A DNA stretch of 51,076 nucleotides from assembly GCA_944384375.1 (NCBI GenBank), contig CALWTE010000027.1, forward strand, positions 1 through 51,076, read 5' to 3'. Within the stretch, counting starts at the first letter, position 1, and the number at the start of each line of letters is the position of its first letter. Below, in pieces: positions 7,079 through 15,628 of the stretch. The position numbers and the translations under genes are program-made. Below the pieces are notes generated by a model. That model searched no databases. It had not been told where the DNA came from and saw nothing but the letters and a program-made list of their open reading frames with translations. The DNA comes from an uncultured Clostridia bacterium. GTDB lineage: Bacteria > Bacillota > Clostridia > Christensenellales > UBA1242.

Positions 7079-7666
7079 ATGGCTTTTATTAAATGTGCTG
7101 GTTGCGGTAGGGAAATACAGAGTTCTTCTAGTAAATGTATGTATTGTGGTTTTGATTTAGAAAATTGGCAAACTGATGGCAATATAAAATTGATTGCACA
7201 AGAACCTAATATTTTGCCTATTGGTGATGAGAGTTTTTCTATTTATAATAGGGATACGGGCGAATTAATTGCCGAGTTGAAATTTGGTGACGTTTTTTAT
7301 ATGCAGATTGCTGAGCCAATTACAATTGAAGTCCGCAAAACCGCATGGAAGATGGCACATCGCACATTATATGCTAAGCCAAATGCAACTTATAAAATAC
7401 TCTTTAAGAATGGTTGGTTGACTTCTAAAATTCAAATAAAAGATATTACAAATATTGCTAACGAACAGGCAAAAAAATTACGTAATGCCACTCTCGCCAC
7501 CCAAAACGATGAACAAGAGCAAAAAGCAGTAGAGCAAAACGGAAAGCAAAGCGGTCAAGAAGAAACACAAGACGAAAAAACAGTAGAGCAACCAAAAGAG
7601 CAAAATGCACAAACGGAAAATCCCTACACTCAATCAGCAGAATCAAATAAAAAGCAAGATGCATAG
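7079..7666 (+). CDS. Zinc-ribbon protein with a Gln/Glu-rich tail
   Basis: A 195-residue protein. Cys6, Cys9, Cys20 and Cys23 form an N-terminal zinc ribbon. The middle, about 40-140, is a predicted beta-rich domain of unknown family. From about 145 the chain is low-complexity, rich in Gln, Glu and Lys. No signal peptide or membrane helix is seen, so it is probably cytoplasmic. The start has AAAGGAG 7 bases upstream. One of five zinc-ribbon proteins in this window; function unknown. Confidence 0.75.
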   Translation: MAFIKCAGCGREIQSSSSKCMYCGFDLENWQTDGNIKLIAQEPNILPIGDESFSIYNRDTGELIAELKFGDVFYMQIAEPITIEVRKTAWKMAHRTLYAKPNATYKILFKNGWLTSKIQIKDITNIANEQAKKLRNATLATQNDEQEQKAVEQNGKQSGQEETQDEKTVEQPKEQNAQTENPYTQSAESNKKQDA

Positions 7667-7718
7667 ATAGTTGAGTAGGAAACGCAAACTTTAAAATTTC
7701 CCCAATAATATAACAAAT

Positions 7719-7747
7719 CAAAAGGCTAAATTTGCCTTTTTTTGTTT
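7719..7747 (+). terminator. Terminator of the zinc-ribbon gene
   Basis: AAAAGGC pairs with GCCTTTT around TAAATTT, followed by further T residues. Confidence 0.8.
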
Positions 7748-7758
7748 TTTATAAAGGG

Positions 7759-7787
7759 TTGACGGTAATGGTGATTTATGGTATAAT
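7759..7787 (+). promoter_or_regulatory. Sigma-A promoter of the gene at 7812
   Basis: TTGACG (7759-7764), a 17-base spacer and TATAAT (7782-7787), again with TATGG before the -10. Confidence 0.85.
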
Positions 7788-7811
7788 TAAATTATAAAGG
7801 GGAACGAAAAA

Positions 7812-8249
7812 ATGGCAGACCAAAAGGAAATTCTTCATTTTGTGAGTTACACTCAATCTAAGGAAAATGGATATAAACAAGTTGATAAAAGAATAAAAGA
7901 GCGCAATATTGATAAAATTCAATTGCCTGCCGACTGCATTAGTTTTTATTTTTATGATAAAGTTTCTAAATTAAAGAGCAATGAAGAAATGATAAATTTA
8001 GCAGAAGATAAAAACAACATAAGTAATACTTACTATATAGGCAAGGAATACAATAGAGAGCAAATTATTAAAGAATTAGGCGCAAATGCTAGTATTTTAG
8101 ATGACATGGAAGAAATGCTTGCTGACAAGGTTGTGAAGGTAAAAGGTGATGAATTTTACATTTTGACAGACGGCGATTGTGTGGTTTCTCCAGATAAAAT
8201 TCATTACTCATATGATTCGCCAAATAATGATTATGAAAGAGTCTTTTAA
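7812..8249 (+). CDS. Hypothetical protein, 145 residues
   Basis: I do not recognise this family. The protein is soluble, acidic and mixed alpha/beta, without signal peptide or membrane helix. It begins near HFVSYTQSKENGYKQVDKRI and has an aromatic stretch ISFYFYDKV near 37-45. The reading frame is well supported by its own promoter (17-bp spacer), an AAAGGGGA ribosome site and a terminator whose hairpin overlaps the stop codon. It is transcribed alone. Confidence 0.7.
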   Translation: MADQKEILHFVSYTQSKENGYKQVDKRIKERNIDKIQLPADCISFYFYDKVSKLKSNEEMINLAEDKNNISNTYYIGKEYNREQIIKELGANASILDDMEEMLADKVVKVKGDEFYILTDGDCVVSPDKIHYSYDSPNNDYERVF

Positions 8250-8268
8250 TGGGCTCTTTTTTAGTTTT
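8234..8268 (+). terminator. Terminator overlapping the stop codon of the gene at 7812
   Basis: AAAGAG pairs with CTCTTT, with the TAA stop in the loop, followed by a run of T. The last codons of the gene form the left arm. Confidence 0.6.
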
Positions 8269-8420
8269 TTGTTTTATTTTAAAAAAATATGAAAAATCGT
8301 TTGGAAATTTGGTTTTTTTTGTATATAATATTCAATATACAATAGTTTTAATGTTTGTGAGTAAAAATTTTCCAGTTTTATTTAATTGCAAACATTACAA
8401 ACTAAAAATAGGGGGAAAAT

Positions 8421-9755
8421 ATGAAAAAAATAGCCTATTATATGTCTTTGTGCTTAGTTATGTTTGTAGGTGCATTTGCTTTTGCTGGTTGTGGCAATAC
8501 GGGCGAAGTTGCGTCTTTAAAAGTTGATGCTAATGCCTTAGCGCAACAAGGTTTTAATACTGAATACACAGTAGGGGATACATTAGATTTAACTAATGGT
8601 GAGTTTACCGTGGTTTATAGTAATGGTGAAGAAGACACCTTAAATATGATTAACAGTCTAGGCGTACAAGTCTATATTGATTATGGCGATGGTAATACGG
8701 ACACAAATGTGTTCACAACTCCTAGCGAGCATCAACCAGTTGTTATCAAATACGAAGGTAAGACTACCACTTTCTATGTAACTGTAAACAAGGGAATTAT
8801 CACAGAGCAAGATGTTAATCTAAATTCAAGTTATACTAAAATTTATACGGGTCAACCTTTACCTGTAAATGAACTTGCTGATATTGAATTGCCAAGTGGT
8901 GCAAGTGTAGAACCAGCACAATATAGGCAAGACCCAGGTAATATTAATGATTTTACAACTACTCCACCAACAGATGCTGGTAATTATGTAATTAGATTAA
9001 ATATCAACGGTGGTACAAATTACGAAGATACTCACTTTGATATTCCTTACACAATTCAAAAGGCTGATTTGGCAAGTCTTACGACTAACGGAATTTTGAA
9101 TTTCCCTAATATAAGCATTAGTCATGGTGAAAGTTATGATTTATCTCAAAATTGGCAATTTAGCGACAATGGTGAATTAGGTGCAATCACAGAAGGGTTT
9201 GATGAAAGTTTTGCTGGCGATTTAAGCAATCTAGTCTACTCTTACAAGGCTTCTAGCGAAACCGAATATACTATTTTAAATGCTGATACTTTTGATGAAG
9301 TTATTTCAACCCTACCTACTGGCGCATATGATATAAGAGTTACAGGCACATGGGCAAACAATATAGAAGATTTTACAATAGACGCAAAACTTGTAGTTAT
9401 TATTAAAACTTTAGTTTATGGCGAAGATTATACATTTAATATAACCAAACAAGACGGTACTCCTGTTGAATACGAATTACCAACTAGTGCTGAAGATATT
9501 AATACAATTATTCAATTTGGCGCAGACGAGACAATAGGCATAAATATCACAATTGAATGGTTAAATGGAATAGGAGACAGTGTAGTAGGCGAACCAACTA
9601 TTTCGTTTAGAACAGGGCAAAGTTGGAATCAAATACAAAACAGTATTTCTACACCAGGTACATATAAAATTTGGGTGGAAGTAGAATTTGAATCGTTTAC
9701 ATATCATTTTGATAACGACTCTCAATTTAATGGTTTTCAAATTATAGTAGAATAA
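8421..9755 (+). CDS. Lipoprotein with Ig-like domains
   Basis: A 444-residue exported protein. It has a basic N-terminus, a hydrophobic stretch and a lipobox AFAGC with the lipidated cysteine near residue 24. The mature part is beta-rich. Around 130-215 a segment containing GQPLPV and PTDAGNYVIRLN resembles bacterial Ig-like/MBG-type domains common in surface proteins. It would be anchored to the outer face of the membrane. A strong GGGGGA ribosome site precedes the ATG. Ligand and role are unknown. It shares its lipobox style with the proteins at 20076 and 28399. Confidence 0.8.
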   Translation: MKKIAYYMSLCLVMFVGAFAFAGCGNTGEVASLKVDANALAQQGFNTEYTVGDTLDLTNGEFTVVYSNGEEDTLNMINSLGVQVYIDYGDGNTDTNVFTTPSEHQPVVIKYEGKTTTFYVTVNKGIITEQDVNLNSSYTKIYTGQPLPVNELADIELPSGASVEPAQYRQDPGNINDFTTTPPTDAGNYVIRLNINGGTNYEDTHFDIPYTIQKADLASLTTNGILNFPNISISHGESYDLSQNWQFSDNGELGAITEGFDESFAGDLSNLVYSYKASSETEYTILNADTFDEVISTLPTGAYDIRVTGTWANNIEDFTIDAKLVVIIKTLVYGEDYTFNITKQDGTPVEYELPTSAEDINTIIQFGADETIGINITIEWLNGIGDSVVGEPTISFRTGQSWNQIQNSISTPGTYKIWVEVEFESFTYHFDNDSQFNGFQIIVE

Positions 9756-9905
9756 TGCTAATTATTTTACTTTTTTTGTTATACAAGATTTCTAATTGAA
9801 ATTTTAAAAATCTATTAACTTTAAAATCTAATTTGTGATAAAAAATTATAAATATAACTTCAATTTTGTAAAATAATAAATAATATTATAAAAGGATATA
9901 GTCGT

Positions 9906-10808
9906 TTGATTAATAAGTTTAAGATCGCTTTATATTCTATTTTGTTTATTATTTTAACTTCAGCAATTTGTGGTGTGAGTGCTTATCTAATAATATTTAA
10001 TAATAGTCATGCTTATTATACAAATACAATAGGTTCTGAAGTAAATTTGCCAGGTTATGTTGGCGATTTAATTAATGAACAAGGTACAGGCATAAATCCG
10101 TTAACCTATGATGCGTTAATTAAAAAAATAGGAGATTTAGGCGCTAGTGGGGAACAAAAAGCATCAGGAATCAATCAAAATACAATAGTTTTTAAAATGG
10201 GTGAAGTAAATGGTAACTCAATTTTTTGGCAAGTTGTTTATAGGACGGATGATTATATTACCGTTTGGATGACGCAACCTTATACTACTTCTATTTTTAA
10301 TACATATGATAATTTAATGGGCATTTTAACCGATGAAAATTTTGAGTTAATAAAAAAACATTTTTCAAAAATAAATCCTAATATTTCAGTTGATGATTAT
10401 ATACAAATGGGCTATTATTATGGTGTAACTAATTACTCACAATCTTATTTAAGAGATATGAGTTTAGCAATATATTATGACTTAATTGAAAATGGTTCTT
10501 TTCCTTTTATAGAAGAAATTACAGTTTCTCCTAGTGTAATGGAAAACGAAACTCAGACAAACTGGCAAAGTTCACAAGAAGCCACTAAAATTAATGATGA
10601 GACTTGGGTTGTAACTAATGGTTTAGCAGGTTATCCAGACGATGATTCAGTTAATAATCCTTTTAATGATGAAGTGCTAAGTTGTATGGATGATAAATTT
10701 TGGATTCCATCATATTATGAATTGTTTAATGCAGGGGAAAGCCATAATAATTTAGGTGTATGGGGACTTAACAATGGTGAGTTAGGTTTTGGTGGCTATA
10801 CCTTATAA
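9906..10808 (+). CDS. Secreted DUF6273-like protein, C-terminally broken
   Basis: A 300-residue frame with a TTG start, AAAGGA 9 bases upstream and an N-terminal signal/anchor helix (about 6-30). The stretch WIPSYYELFNAGES followed by WGLNNGELGFGG near the end resembles DUF6273/fibrobacter-type surface domains, which normally continue well beyond this point. Here the frame stops at 10806-10808. The +1 frame, open from 10786, continues at once with repeat domains that fit a surface protein. I read 9906-11235 as one former gene with a deletion and frameshift near 10786-10808. The fragment may still be translated and secreted. Confidence 0.65.
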   Translation: MINKFKIALYSILFIILTSAICGVSAYLIIFNNSHAYYTNTIGSEVNLPGYVGDLINEQGTGINPLTYDALIKKIGDLGASGEQKASGINQNTIVFKMGEVNGNSIFWQVVYRTDDYITVWMTQPYTTSIFNTYDNLMGILTDENFELIKKHFSKINPNISVDDYIQMGYYYGVTNYSQSYLRDMSLAIYYDLIENGSFPFIEEITVSPSVMENETQTNWQSSQEATKINDETWVVTNGLAGYPDDDSVNNPFNDEVLSCMDDKFWIPSYYELFNAGESHNNLGVWGLNNGELGFGGYTL

Positions 10809-11235
10809 AGGTTATTATCTATATGGCTGGTATTTTGATGATGAATTGTATATGGAAAATGAATCTGCGATATTGAGTGCTGAATTAACATTACCACGAG
10901 AACAAGTAGAAAATATTTGCGTAACTGCAGTTTTTAATACTAATAGTGAGGAATTACCAAATTTTACATTTAATAGGGAAGAAATTATTTCTATATCTGC
11001 AGATTTAGGTGGACAAGCAAGAATGGTTGGCTTTGATGATGGCGACTCCAATGTTACTTTAATGGCAGTAGTTCAAAAAGGATATAAATTTATAGGTTGG
11101 TATATTGATGATTCTTTGTATAATGTAAATTCAAATTTAGTTTTGGAAATTGGTGATATAAAAGGTAAAGTGATAGTAGCATGTTTTGAAAAAATTAACT
11201 ATTCTAATATCAATGATGATTTAAATAATATATAG
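10789..11235 (+). CDS. InlB B-repeat-like C-terminal fragment of the frameshifted surface gene
   Basis: A 148-codon frame lying +1 to the preceding gene. It has no ribosome site of its own and is preceded by an in-frame stop at 10783-10785. It contains two GWYxDDxLY units (GWYFDDELY and GWYIDDSLY), the hallmark of InlB B-repeat/Flg_new-type extracellular repeats. It has no signal peptide and makes sense only as the continuation of the frame that ends at 10808. A perfect bidirectional terminator follows. Whether the shift is a real mutation or an assembly error cannot be told from sequence. Confidence 0.6.
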   Translation: MVAIPYKGYYLYGWYFDDELYMENESAILSAELTLPREQVENICVTAVFNTNSEELPNFTFNREEIISISADLGGQARMVGFDDGDSNVTLMAVVQKGYKFIGWYIDDSLYNVNSNLVLEIGDIKGKVIVACFEKINYSNINDDLNNI

Positions 11236-11260
11236 TTTAATTTTGATAATTTAATAGATA

Positions 11261-11296
11261 AACAAACTGAACACCTTGGGGTGTTCAGTTTGTTTT
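11261..11296. terminator. Perfect 15-bp bidirectional terminator
   Basis: AACAAACTGAACACC (11261-11275), loop TTGG and the exact complement (11280-11294). It separates two convergent genes. Confidence 0.9.
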
Positions 11297-11309
11297 GTAA
11301 TCTTTTTAA

Positions 11310-12203
11310 TTACATCGTTAATTCTTTTAATTGTGTTGAATGTTGTTCATTTTGATGAATAGTTTGTTTCTCTAAATTTTTATTAATTAAAGTAGTCAAG
11401 GTGTTAATTGCTATGCTTCTAGGATGATTTTCTGGAATGTTTGGCTCTGCATAATTTCTAAAACGTGGGTATTTAGAGTCAAAAGTAGCCAGTGCCATTT
11501 TACCCGTCATATTTAGTGGAATGTGCAAGAAAGGTTTGTCATTTATGCTATTAATGTTAAATAAGGCATTACAATTTGGTTTTGCTCCTATGCAAATAAA
11601 GTTTTGTGAACCAAACATCCAAATATTATTTAATATACTTAAATCTTCTATTTCATCATATTCAGTGTATTCTTGTCCATACTTATCTTTATATTTTAAG
11701 CCATATCTACCTAAGCAATATTCGTCATTGCATTCTAGCAAAGTTACAGTTTTAGGTAAATCAGGTAACGTATATAGAGATTGTGCTTGTAACACACCAT
11801 ATGCTTCACGCTGTTGATTTTTTGAAGAATTAACTTGTAAAAGGAAGCGTATAGGTAACCACCTTTCGCCCGTTTCCGTAGTTAAAACCTTAGCCAAATA
11901 CTGAGTTAAATTTTTTGTTTTAAACTGGCTAGCAGTTAGCAAGTCTTTTTGTAAATTTGTTTCCTGTGTAATTACACTATTTAAATGAGTTTGCACAATA
12001 GATTTTCTTAGTTGTAAGGAGTTTAAATATTCTTGCGTATTACTATCAATTAAATAATTCCCATATATTTTGTGATATTGCGTTTGTGTGCGTGTAAATT
12101 CATATTCTATTTGGTTAATTTGGGCAGTTAAGTTTTTTTTATAATTTTCAAGTGAGTTTATTCTGTTTAAATAAACATACAATTTATCGGCAGAATCTGT
12201 CAT
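11310..12203 (-). CDS. Hypothetical coiled-coil protein
   Basis: A protein of 297 residues if started at the ATG at 12203 (MTDSADKLYVYL); a longer frame opens at 12296. The first 100 residues are helical and coiled-coil-like (NRINSLENYKKN, QINQIEYEFTRTQ). A region of mixed structure with aromatic and cysteine residues follows, containing YGLKYKDKYGQEYTEYDEI. There is no signal peptide. An AGGAG lies about 14 bases before the ATG, longer than usual, so the start is uncertain. I do not recognise the family. Confidence 0.6.
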   Translation of the reverse strand: MTDSADKLYVYLNRINSLENYKKNLTAQINQIEYEFTRTQTQYHKIYGNYLIDSNTQEYLNSLQLRKSIVQTHLNSVITQETNLQKDLLTASQFKTKNLTQYLAKVLTTETGERWLPIRFLLQVNSSKNQQREAYGVLQAQSLYTLPDLPKTVTLLECNDEYCLGRYGLKYKDKYGQEYTEYDEIEDLSILNNIWMFGSQNFICIGAKPNCNALFNINSINDKPFLHIPLNMTGKMALATFDSKYPRFRNYAEPNIPENHPRSIAINTLTTLINKNLEKQTIHQNEQHSTQLKELTM

Positions 12204-12427
12204 ATAAAATAGTTTCACTCCTAAATTTGTTTTAAAGCAATAAGATATTATCATAGTTTGGGGTAAAAGTCTAGTAAATTGACGCGTCAAAGACAAAAAA
12301 GTACATTAATCTACAAAATAGTATATGAATGATACTTAATTTAATTACCAAAAAAGCAAAATCAATTTTTTTGCCGCATACTAAAAATTAATAAGTAATT
12401 TTTAAGCCTTTTATAGGCTTTTTATCT

Positions 12428-12465
12428 TATAACAACAAAAAAGGCTTGTAAATTCAAGCCTTTTT
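12428..12465. terminator. Terminator of the tRNA-Met/tRNA-Glu operon
   Basis: AAAAGGCTTG and CAAGCCTTTT pair around TAAATT with A- and T-runs outside, so it works for the minus-strand tRNAs. A second weaker hairpin (AAGCC/GGCTT) lies at 12404-12420. Confidence 0.8.
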
Positions 12466-12469
12466 CTTT

Positions 12470-12544
12470 TGGTGACTCCAGCGGGAATCGAACCCGCGTT
12501 ACCACCGTGAAAGGGTGGTGTCTTAACCGCTTGACCATGGAGCC
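12470..12544 (-). tRNA. tRNA-Glu (UUC)
   Basis: 75 nt. On the minus strand it begins GGCTCCATGG, the anticodon loop CTTTCAC gives TTC, the T-loop is TTCGATT and CCA is encoded (12470-12472). It lies 22 bp downstream of tRNA-Met in the same operon. Confidence 0.97.
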
Positions 12545-12566
12545 AAATAATCAACTGAAACTTGGT

Positions 12567-12643
12567 TGGTAGCGACGAGTGGATTCGAACCGCTGACCTG
12601 CCGGGTATGAACCGGCCGCTCTAACCAACTAAGCTACGTCGCC
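12567..12643 (-). tRNA. tRNA-Met (CAU), elongator-like
   Basis: 77 nt, with acceptor GGCGACG/CGTCGCT and anticodon stem GCCGG/CCGGC around TTCATAC (anticodon CAT). CCA is encoded. The acceptor starts with a G-U pair rather than the unpaired end of initiator tRNA. The T-stem AGCGG/CCACT contains one C-A mismatch in the middle. Confidence 0.93.
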
Positions 12644-12675
12644 AAAAAATATCAAGCGACAGTTGATATACGTTT

Positions 12676-12704
12676 ATTATATTATATCTTGCGATAATTG
12701 TCAA
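12676..12704 (-). promoter_or_regulatory. Consensus sigma-A promoter of the tRNA-Met/tRNA-Glu operon
   Basis: On the minus strand TTGACA (12699-12704), a 17-base spacer and TATAAT (12676-12681). Both hexamers are perfect. Confidence 0.9.
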
Positions 12705-12841
12705 TAAAAAAGTTAAAGTTTTTCAAAAAGTCTAAAAATAATTATTGTATATAAAAGTTTGCAGGTGTTAGGTAAAAAAATTTAGTTATTTTATTTAGAC
12801 TTTAATAATATACTAGATTAAAAAACAAAGGAGTGTCATTT

Positions 12842-13141
12842 ATGGAAGATGAAAAGAAAGTCGCTTCAGTGGGCAAAATTATGCCGAGTATGAACAAGGG
12901 GCATAAAGTGGTTTTGGAAAATCGCAACAATTTATGTATCACGGGTATTGATAAAGTAGATAATGTTAGCCCTACGCATTTTAGTTGCATTACTATGAAT
13001 ACCGAAATGCACATAGAAGGGCAAGATATGCAAGTGGTAAAATTAGACGTGGAACAAGGTGTGGTGGAAATTACAGGACAAATAGATAGTATTAGATATT
13101 CAGGTGAGAAAAAAAGTTTGATAAAAAGGTTATTTAAATAA
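12842..13141 (+). CDS. yabP: YabP family sporulation protein
   Basis: A 99-residue protein with the YabP/YqfC layout: short N-terminus, then HKVVLENRNNLCITGIDKVDN and a beta-rich part ending in EITGQIDSIRY. In Bacillus subtilis YabP is needed for spore coat/cortex formation. It stands first in the order yabP-yabQ-divIC, the same as in B. subtilis, which makes the assignment firm. AAAGGAG lies 9 bases before the ATG at 12842; a GTG at 12833 is too close to it. The stop overlaps the yabQ start by one base. Confidence 0.85.
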   Translation: MEDEKKVASVGKIMPSMNKGHKVVLENRNNLCITGIDKVDNVSPTHFSCITMNTEMHIEGQDMQVVKLDVEQGVVEITGQIDSIRYSGEKKSLIKRLFK

Positions 13142-13584
13142 TGCTTTTTGTAAGCGTGGGGCAAGGTTGGATATTTTTAATTTTAGTAATTACTGGCATT
13201 TGGTGTGCCGTATTAGAATTGTTGCTAGCAAAATTATTTAAATTTATTAAAAAAAATGCAAAAAATAAACAAAAAATAGAGAAAAATACGCAAAAATCCA
13301 TAAAGTTTACTGAAAATCAAAAAAATAAAAAGAGAAGAAATAAAAATTTAAATAACTTTTTAATAGGCATAATTTATTTTAGCAGAATTTTAATTTATTT
13401 TGGTTTGATATATTTACTTGTTTATTTTTTAGATTATGGAAATTTAAGAATATATCATATATTAGGGTTTTGTGTAGGGTTTTATCTAATAAAGTATTTC
13501 TTTGTAAGGCTTATTCAAAACCGACTCCAAAAGTGCTATAATCACACTGCGGGGGTAAAAGAAGATGGGAATTTTGCTAAATAA
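13141..13584 (+). CDS. yabQ: YabQ-like spore cortex membrane protein
   Basis: A 147-residue protein with an N-terminal membrane helix (about 9-33), a highly basic Lys/Asn-rich loop (about 37-72) and two further helices. This matches YabQ, a membrane protein required for the spore cortex in B. subtilis. The identification relies on topology and position between yabP and divIC. The start overlaps the yabP stop (TAATG) and the end overlaps divIC by 20 bp, so translation of all three is probably coupled. Confidence 0.78.
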   Translation: MLFVSVGQGWIFLILVITGIWCAVLELLLAKLFKFIKKNAKNKQKIEKNTQKSIKFTENQKNKKRRNKNLNNFLIGIIYFSRILIYFGLIYLLVYFLDYGNLRIYHILGFCVGFYLIKYFFVRLIQNRLQKCYNHTAGVKEDGNFAK

Positions 13585-13834
13585 AAAAGCAATCTTGTTT
13601 GGTATTATAGTATTATGTGCAATGCTATTTGCAGTGGCTATTTATCAATTTATTTTAATTAATCAAAAGCAAGCACGCCTAAATTCATTACAAGTTGCAA
13701 GTGCTGAGTTACAAAAAGAAATAGAAAATGCGCGAGAGACTTTGGAAATTGTGTCTAGTAAAGAATATCAAGAACTTCAGGCCAGAAAACGTGGTTTTGG
13801 TTATGAAGGTGAGAGGCGATTTCTTGCAGAATAA
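13565..13834 (+). CDS. divIC: Septum formation initiator, DivIC/FtsB family
   Basis: An 89-residue single-pass membrane protein: helix at about 8-31, then a coiled coil (QARLNSLQVASAELQKEIEN) and the conserved ending in which KEYQELQARKRGFGYEGERR stands for the usual YIEKIARERLGMVKPGE. DivIC joins FtsL and DivIB in the divisome. The ribosome site GCGGGGG lies inside the yabQ end. A terminator follows at 13862-13898. Confidence 0.83.
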   Translation: MGILLNKKAILFGIIVLCAMLFAVAIYQFILINQKQARLNSLQVASAELQKEIENARETLEIVSSKEYQELQARKRGFGYEGERRFLAE

Positions 13835-13861
13835 TTTTAAAAATTTAAGCATAATTTTGTT

Positions 13862-13898
13862 AAAAAAGTGATAATTTTTTATCATTTTTTCTTTTTTT
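13862..13898 (+). terminator. Terminator of the yabP-yabQ-divIC operon
   Basis: TGATAA (13869-13874) and TTATCA (13879-13884) flank a TTTT loop, extended by A:T pairs and followed by T-runs. Confidence 0.7.
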
Positions 13899-13939
13899 AA
13901 AAATTTTTAAAAATTACTAAAAAATATGATTAAATTTAG

Positions 13940-13968
13940 TTGACACTAAAATTAAATGTCCATATAAT
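13940..13968 (+). promoter_or_regulatory. Consensus sigma-A promoter of the DUF1538/P-II operon
   Basis: TTGACA (13940-13945), a 17-base spacer and TATAAT (13963-13968). The expected transcription start is near 13975, giving a leader of about 120 nt. Confidence 0.9.
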
Positions 13969-13974
13969 AAAATA

Positions 13975-14095
13975 AAGAAAAAACGGGTTGCGGAAGGGTA
14001 ATTCGTTGACGTGTTACACGCCAGCGGTTTTTTGTTGTTTTAGAAATAAGTACTGCAAAATTAAGCCTTTTCAAGACAAAAAAAGGGGGGCGAAA
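13975..14095 (+). promoter_or_regulatory. Structured leader with terminator-like hairpin (candidate attenuator)
   Basis: Between promoter and gene lies a strong hairpin: CGTTG, A, CGTG, loop TTA, CACG, C, CAGCG (14004-14026), followed by GTTTTTT. It looks like an intrinsic terminator placed before the gene, with a G-rich segment (CGGGTTGCGGAAGGG) upstream that could belong to a sensing fold. The preceding operon already has its own terminator. I cannot match it to a named riboswitch class. Confidence 0.6.
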
Positions 14096-15619
14096 TTGAC
14101 AAATGCTTTACTAAAAAAATTCAAAGAATCTAGTCTGTCAATTCTCCCTATTATGTGTATCGTGCTGATTTTGGCAGTAACTATTGTGCCAATGTCGTGG
14201 CAAATTATAGTGCAATTTATTATTTCGTGTATATTGTTGATTTTTGGGATGACACTATTTACACATGGCGCTGATACAGCCATGATTCCTATAGGGCAAC
14301 ATATAGGCGGTTATCTATCAAAATCGGGCAAACTATGGTTTATGCTACTGTGTGGTTTCGTGCTAGGAGTGCTGATAACCATTGCAGAACCTGATTTAAG
14401 TGTGCTAGCAGACCAAGTTGCAAGCATTAATTCGTGGATAATTATTGCGGTCGTAGGCGTGGGGGTTGGTACTTTTATGATGCTAGCCGTCCTAAGGGCA
14501 GTTTATCAAATACCACTACCTATAATTCTTGCAGTATCATACGGACTAATCTTTTTAATCGCTTGTTTTGTACCAGCCGAATTTGCTCCGCTATCTTTTG
14601 ATTCAGGGAGTGTTACGACAGGTCCTATAAGTGTGCCATTTTTAATGTCATTTGGACTAGGGCTTGCGGCAGTCCGTTCTTCTAAATCAAATTCAGGTGA
14701 TGAAAGTTTCGGGCTAGTCGCTCTCGGTAGTGCTGGGCCGATTTTAGCCGTAATGCTGATGGGCTTGTTCGTTGACCCTAGCACTTTGACATCTTCAGCT
14801 GAAACAAGCGCCACAGCACCGCAAGATTTTGGCGGAATTTTAATGGCATTTTTGAACGAAGCACCTTCGCATTTGCTACAAGTGACTTTGGTAATTTTGC
14901 CTATTTTAGTGGTATTTTTGCTATTTCAATTTTTTGCACTTAAACTACCAAAACAAGAAGTATTTAAAATAATTATAGGCTTACTGTTCGTTTTTGTAGG
15001 GATAACGCTGTTTTTTGTAGGGGTAAGTGTAGGATTTTTACCTGTTGGTACTGAAATAGGTAACGTGCTAGCGAGTGTTGATTATAACTGGATTTTAATT
15101 CCAGTCGCCCTAGTGATAGGACTAGTCATAGTGCTAGCAGAACCTGCCGTGCACGTGCTAACTGAACAGGTAGAGCATATGACAGACGGGAAAATTTCGC
15201 GTAAAACTATACTTTTTAGTATGAGTATAGGTGTAGCAATTAGTTTGAGTCTGTGCGCTCTGCGTGTGCTTTTCCAAATGCCTATTTGGTATATACTTGT
15301 ACCCGCATATGTGATTGCGATAGGGCTTGCATTTGTTGTGCCACGTATTTTTACGGGAATTGCTTTTGACTCGGGAGGTGTAGCGACTGGGGCAATGGCT
15401 ACCACGTTTGCATTGCCACTGTTTTCGGGGGCTTGCGTCGCGTTAGGTGAAAATGTAATGCTGTATGGTTTCGGTACTTTGTCCTTTATTGCGGTCACTC
15501 CGCTCATTACTATTCAAATTTTAGGTTTGATTGTAAAAATTGCAAACAAGCGCAAGCAAAAAGAAGAAGCCGAAGAAATTGTCGGCAACACGCGTATTGA
15601 AATTGTTGAGTTTGATTAG
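14096..15619 (+). CDS. DUF1538 family membrane protein
   Basis: A protein of 507 residues from a TTG start with a strong AGGGGGG site 5 bases upstream; a longer frame from 13988 would be translated from the leader hairpin region. It is very hydrophobic, with about 12 helices, and made of two homologous halves. Each half has an acidic motif (AEPDLSVLADQV, AEPAVHVLTEQV) and a substrate-loop-like motif (FDSGSVTTGP, FDSGGVATGA). This is the DUF1538 pattern. The inverted or tandem two-half layout with acidic residues in mid-membrane suggests a transporter. Two P-II-like genes follow at 9 and 0 bp, so their products may gate it. Confidence 0.85.
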   Translation: MTNALLKKFKESSLSILPIMCIVLILAVTIVPMSWQIIVQFIISCILLIFGMTLFTHGADTAMIPIGQHIGGYLSKSGKLWFMLLCGFVLGVLITIAEPDLSVLADQVASINSWIIIAVVGVGVGTFMMLAVLRAVYQIPLPIILAVSYGLIFLIACFVPAEFAPLSFDSGSVTTGPISVPFLMSFGLGLAAVRSSKSNSGDESFGLVALGSAGPILAVMLMGLFVDPSTLTSSAETSATAPQDFGGILMAFLNEAPSHLLQVTLVILPILVVFLLFQFFALKLPKQEVFKIIIGLLFVFVGITLFFVGVSVGFLPVGTEIGNVLASVDYNWILIPVALVIGLVIVLAEPAVHVLTEQVEHMTDGKISRKTILFSMSIGVAISLSLCALRVLFQMPIWYILVPAYVIAIGLAFVVPRIFTGIAFDSGGVATGAMATTFALPLFSGACVALGENVMLYGFGTLSFIAVTPLITIQILGLIVKIANKRKQKEEAEEIVGNTRIEIVEFD

Positions 15620-15628
15620 GGGTTAAAT

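Noticed and set aside
8249..8527. Plus-strand frame overlapping the start of the lipoprotein at 8421
   Set aside because: It starts in the terminator of the preceding gene and runs in another frame through a well-supported signal peptide.
14071..15507. Antisense frames opposite the DUF1538 gene
   Set aside because: They lie wholly within a clear membrane protein gene and show no start signals.
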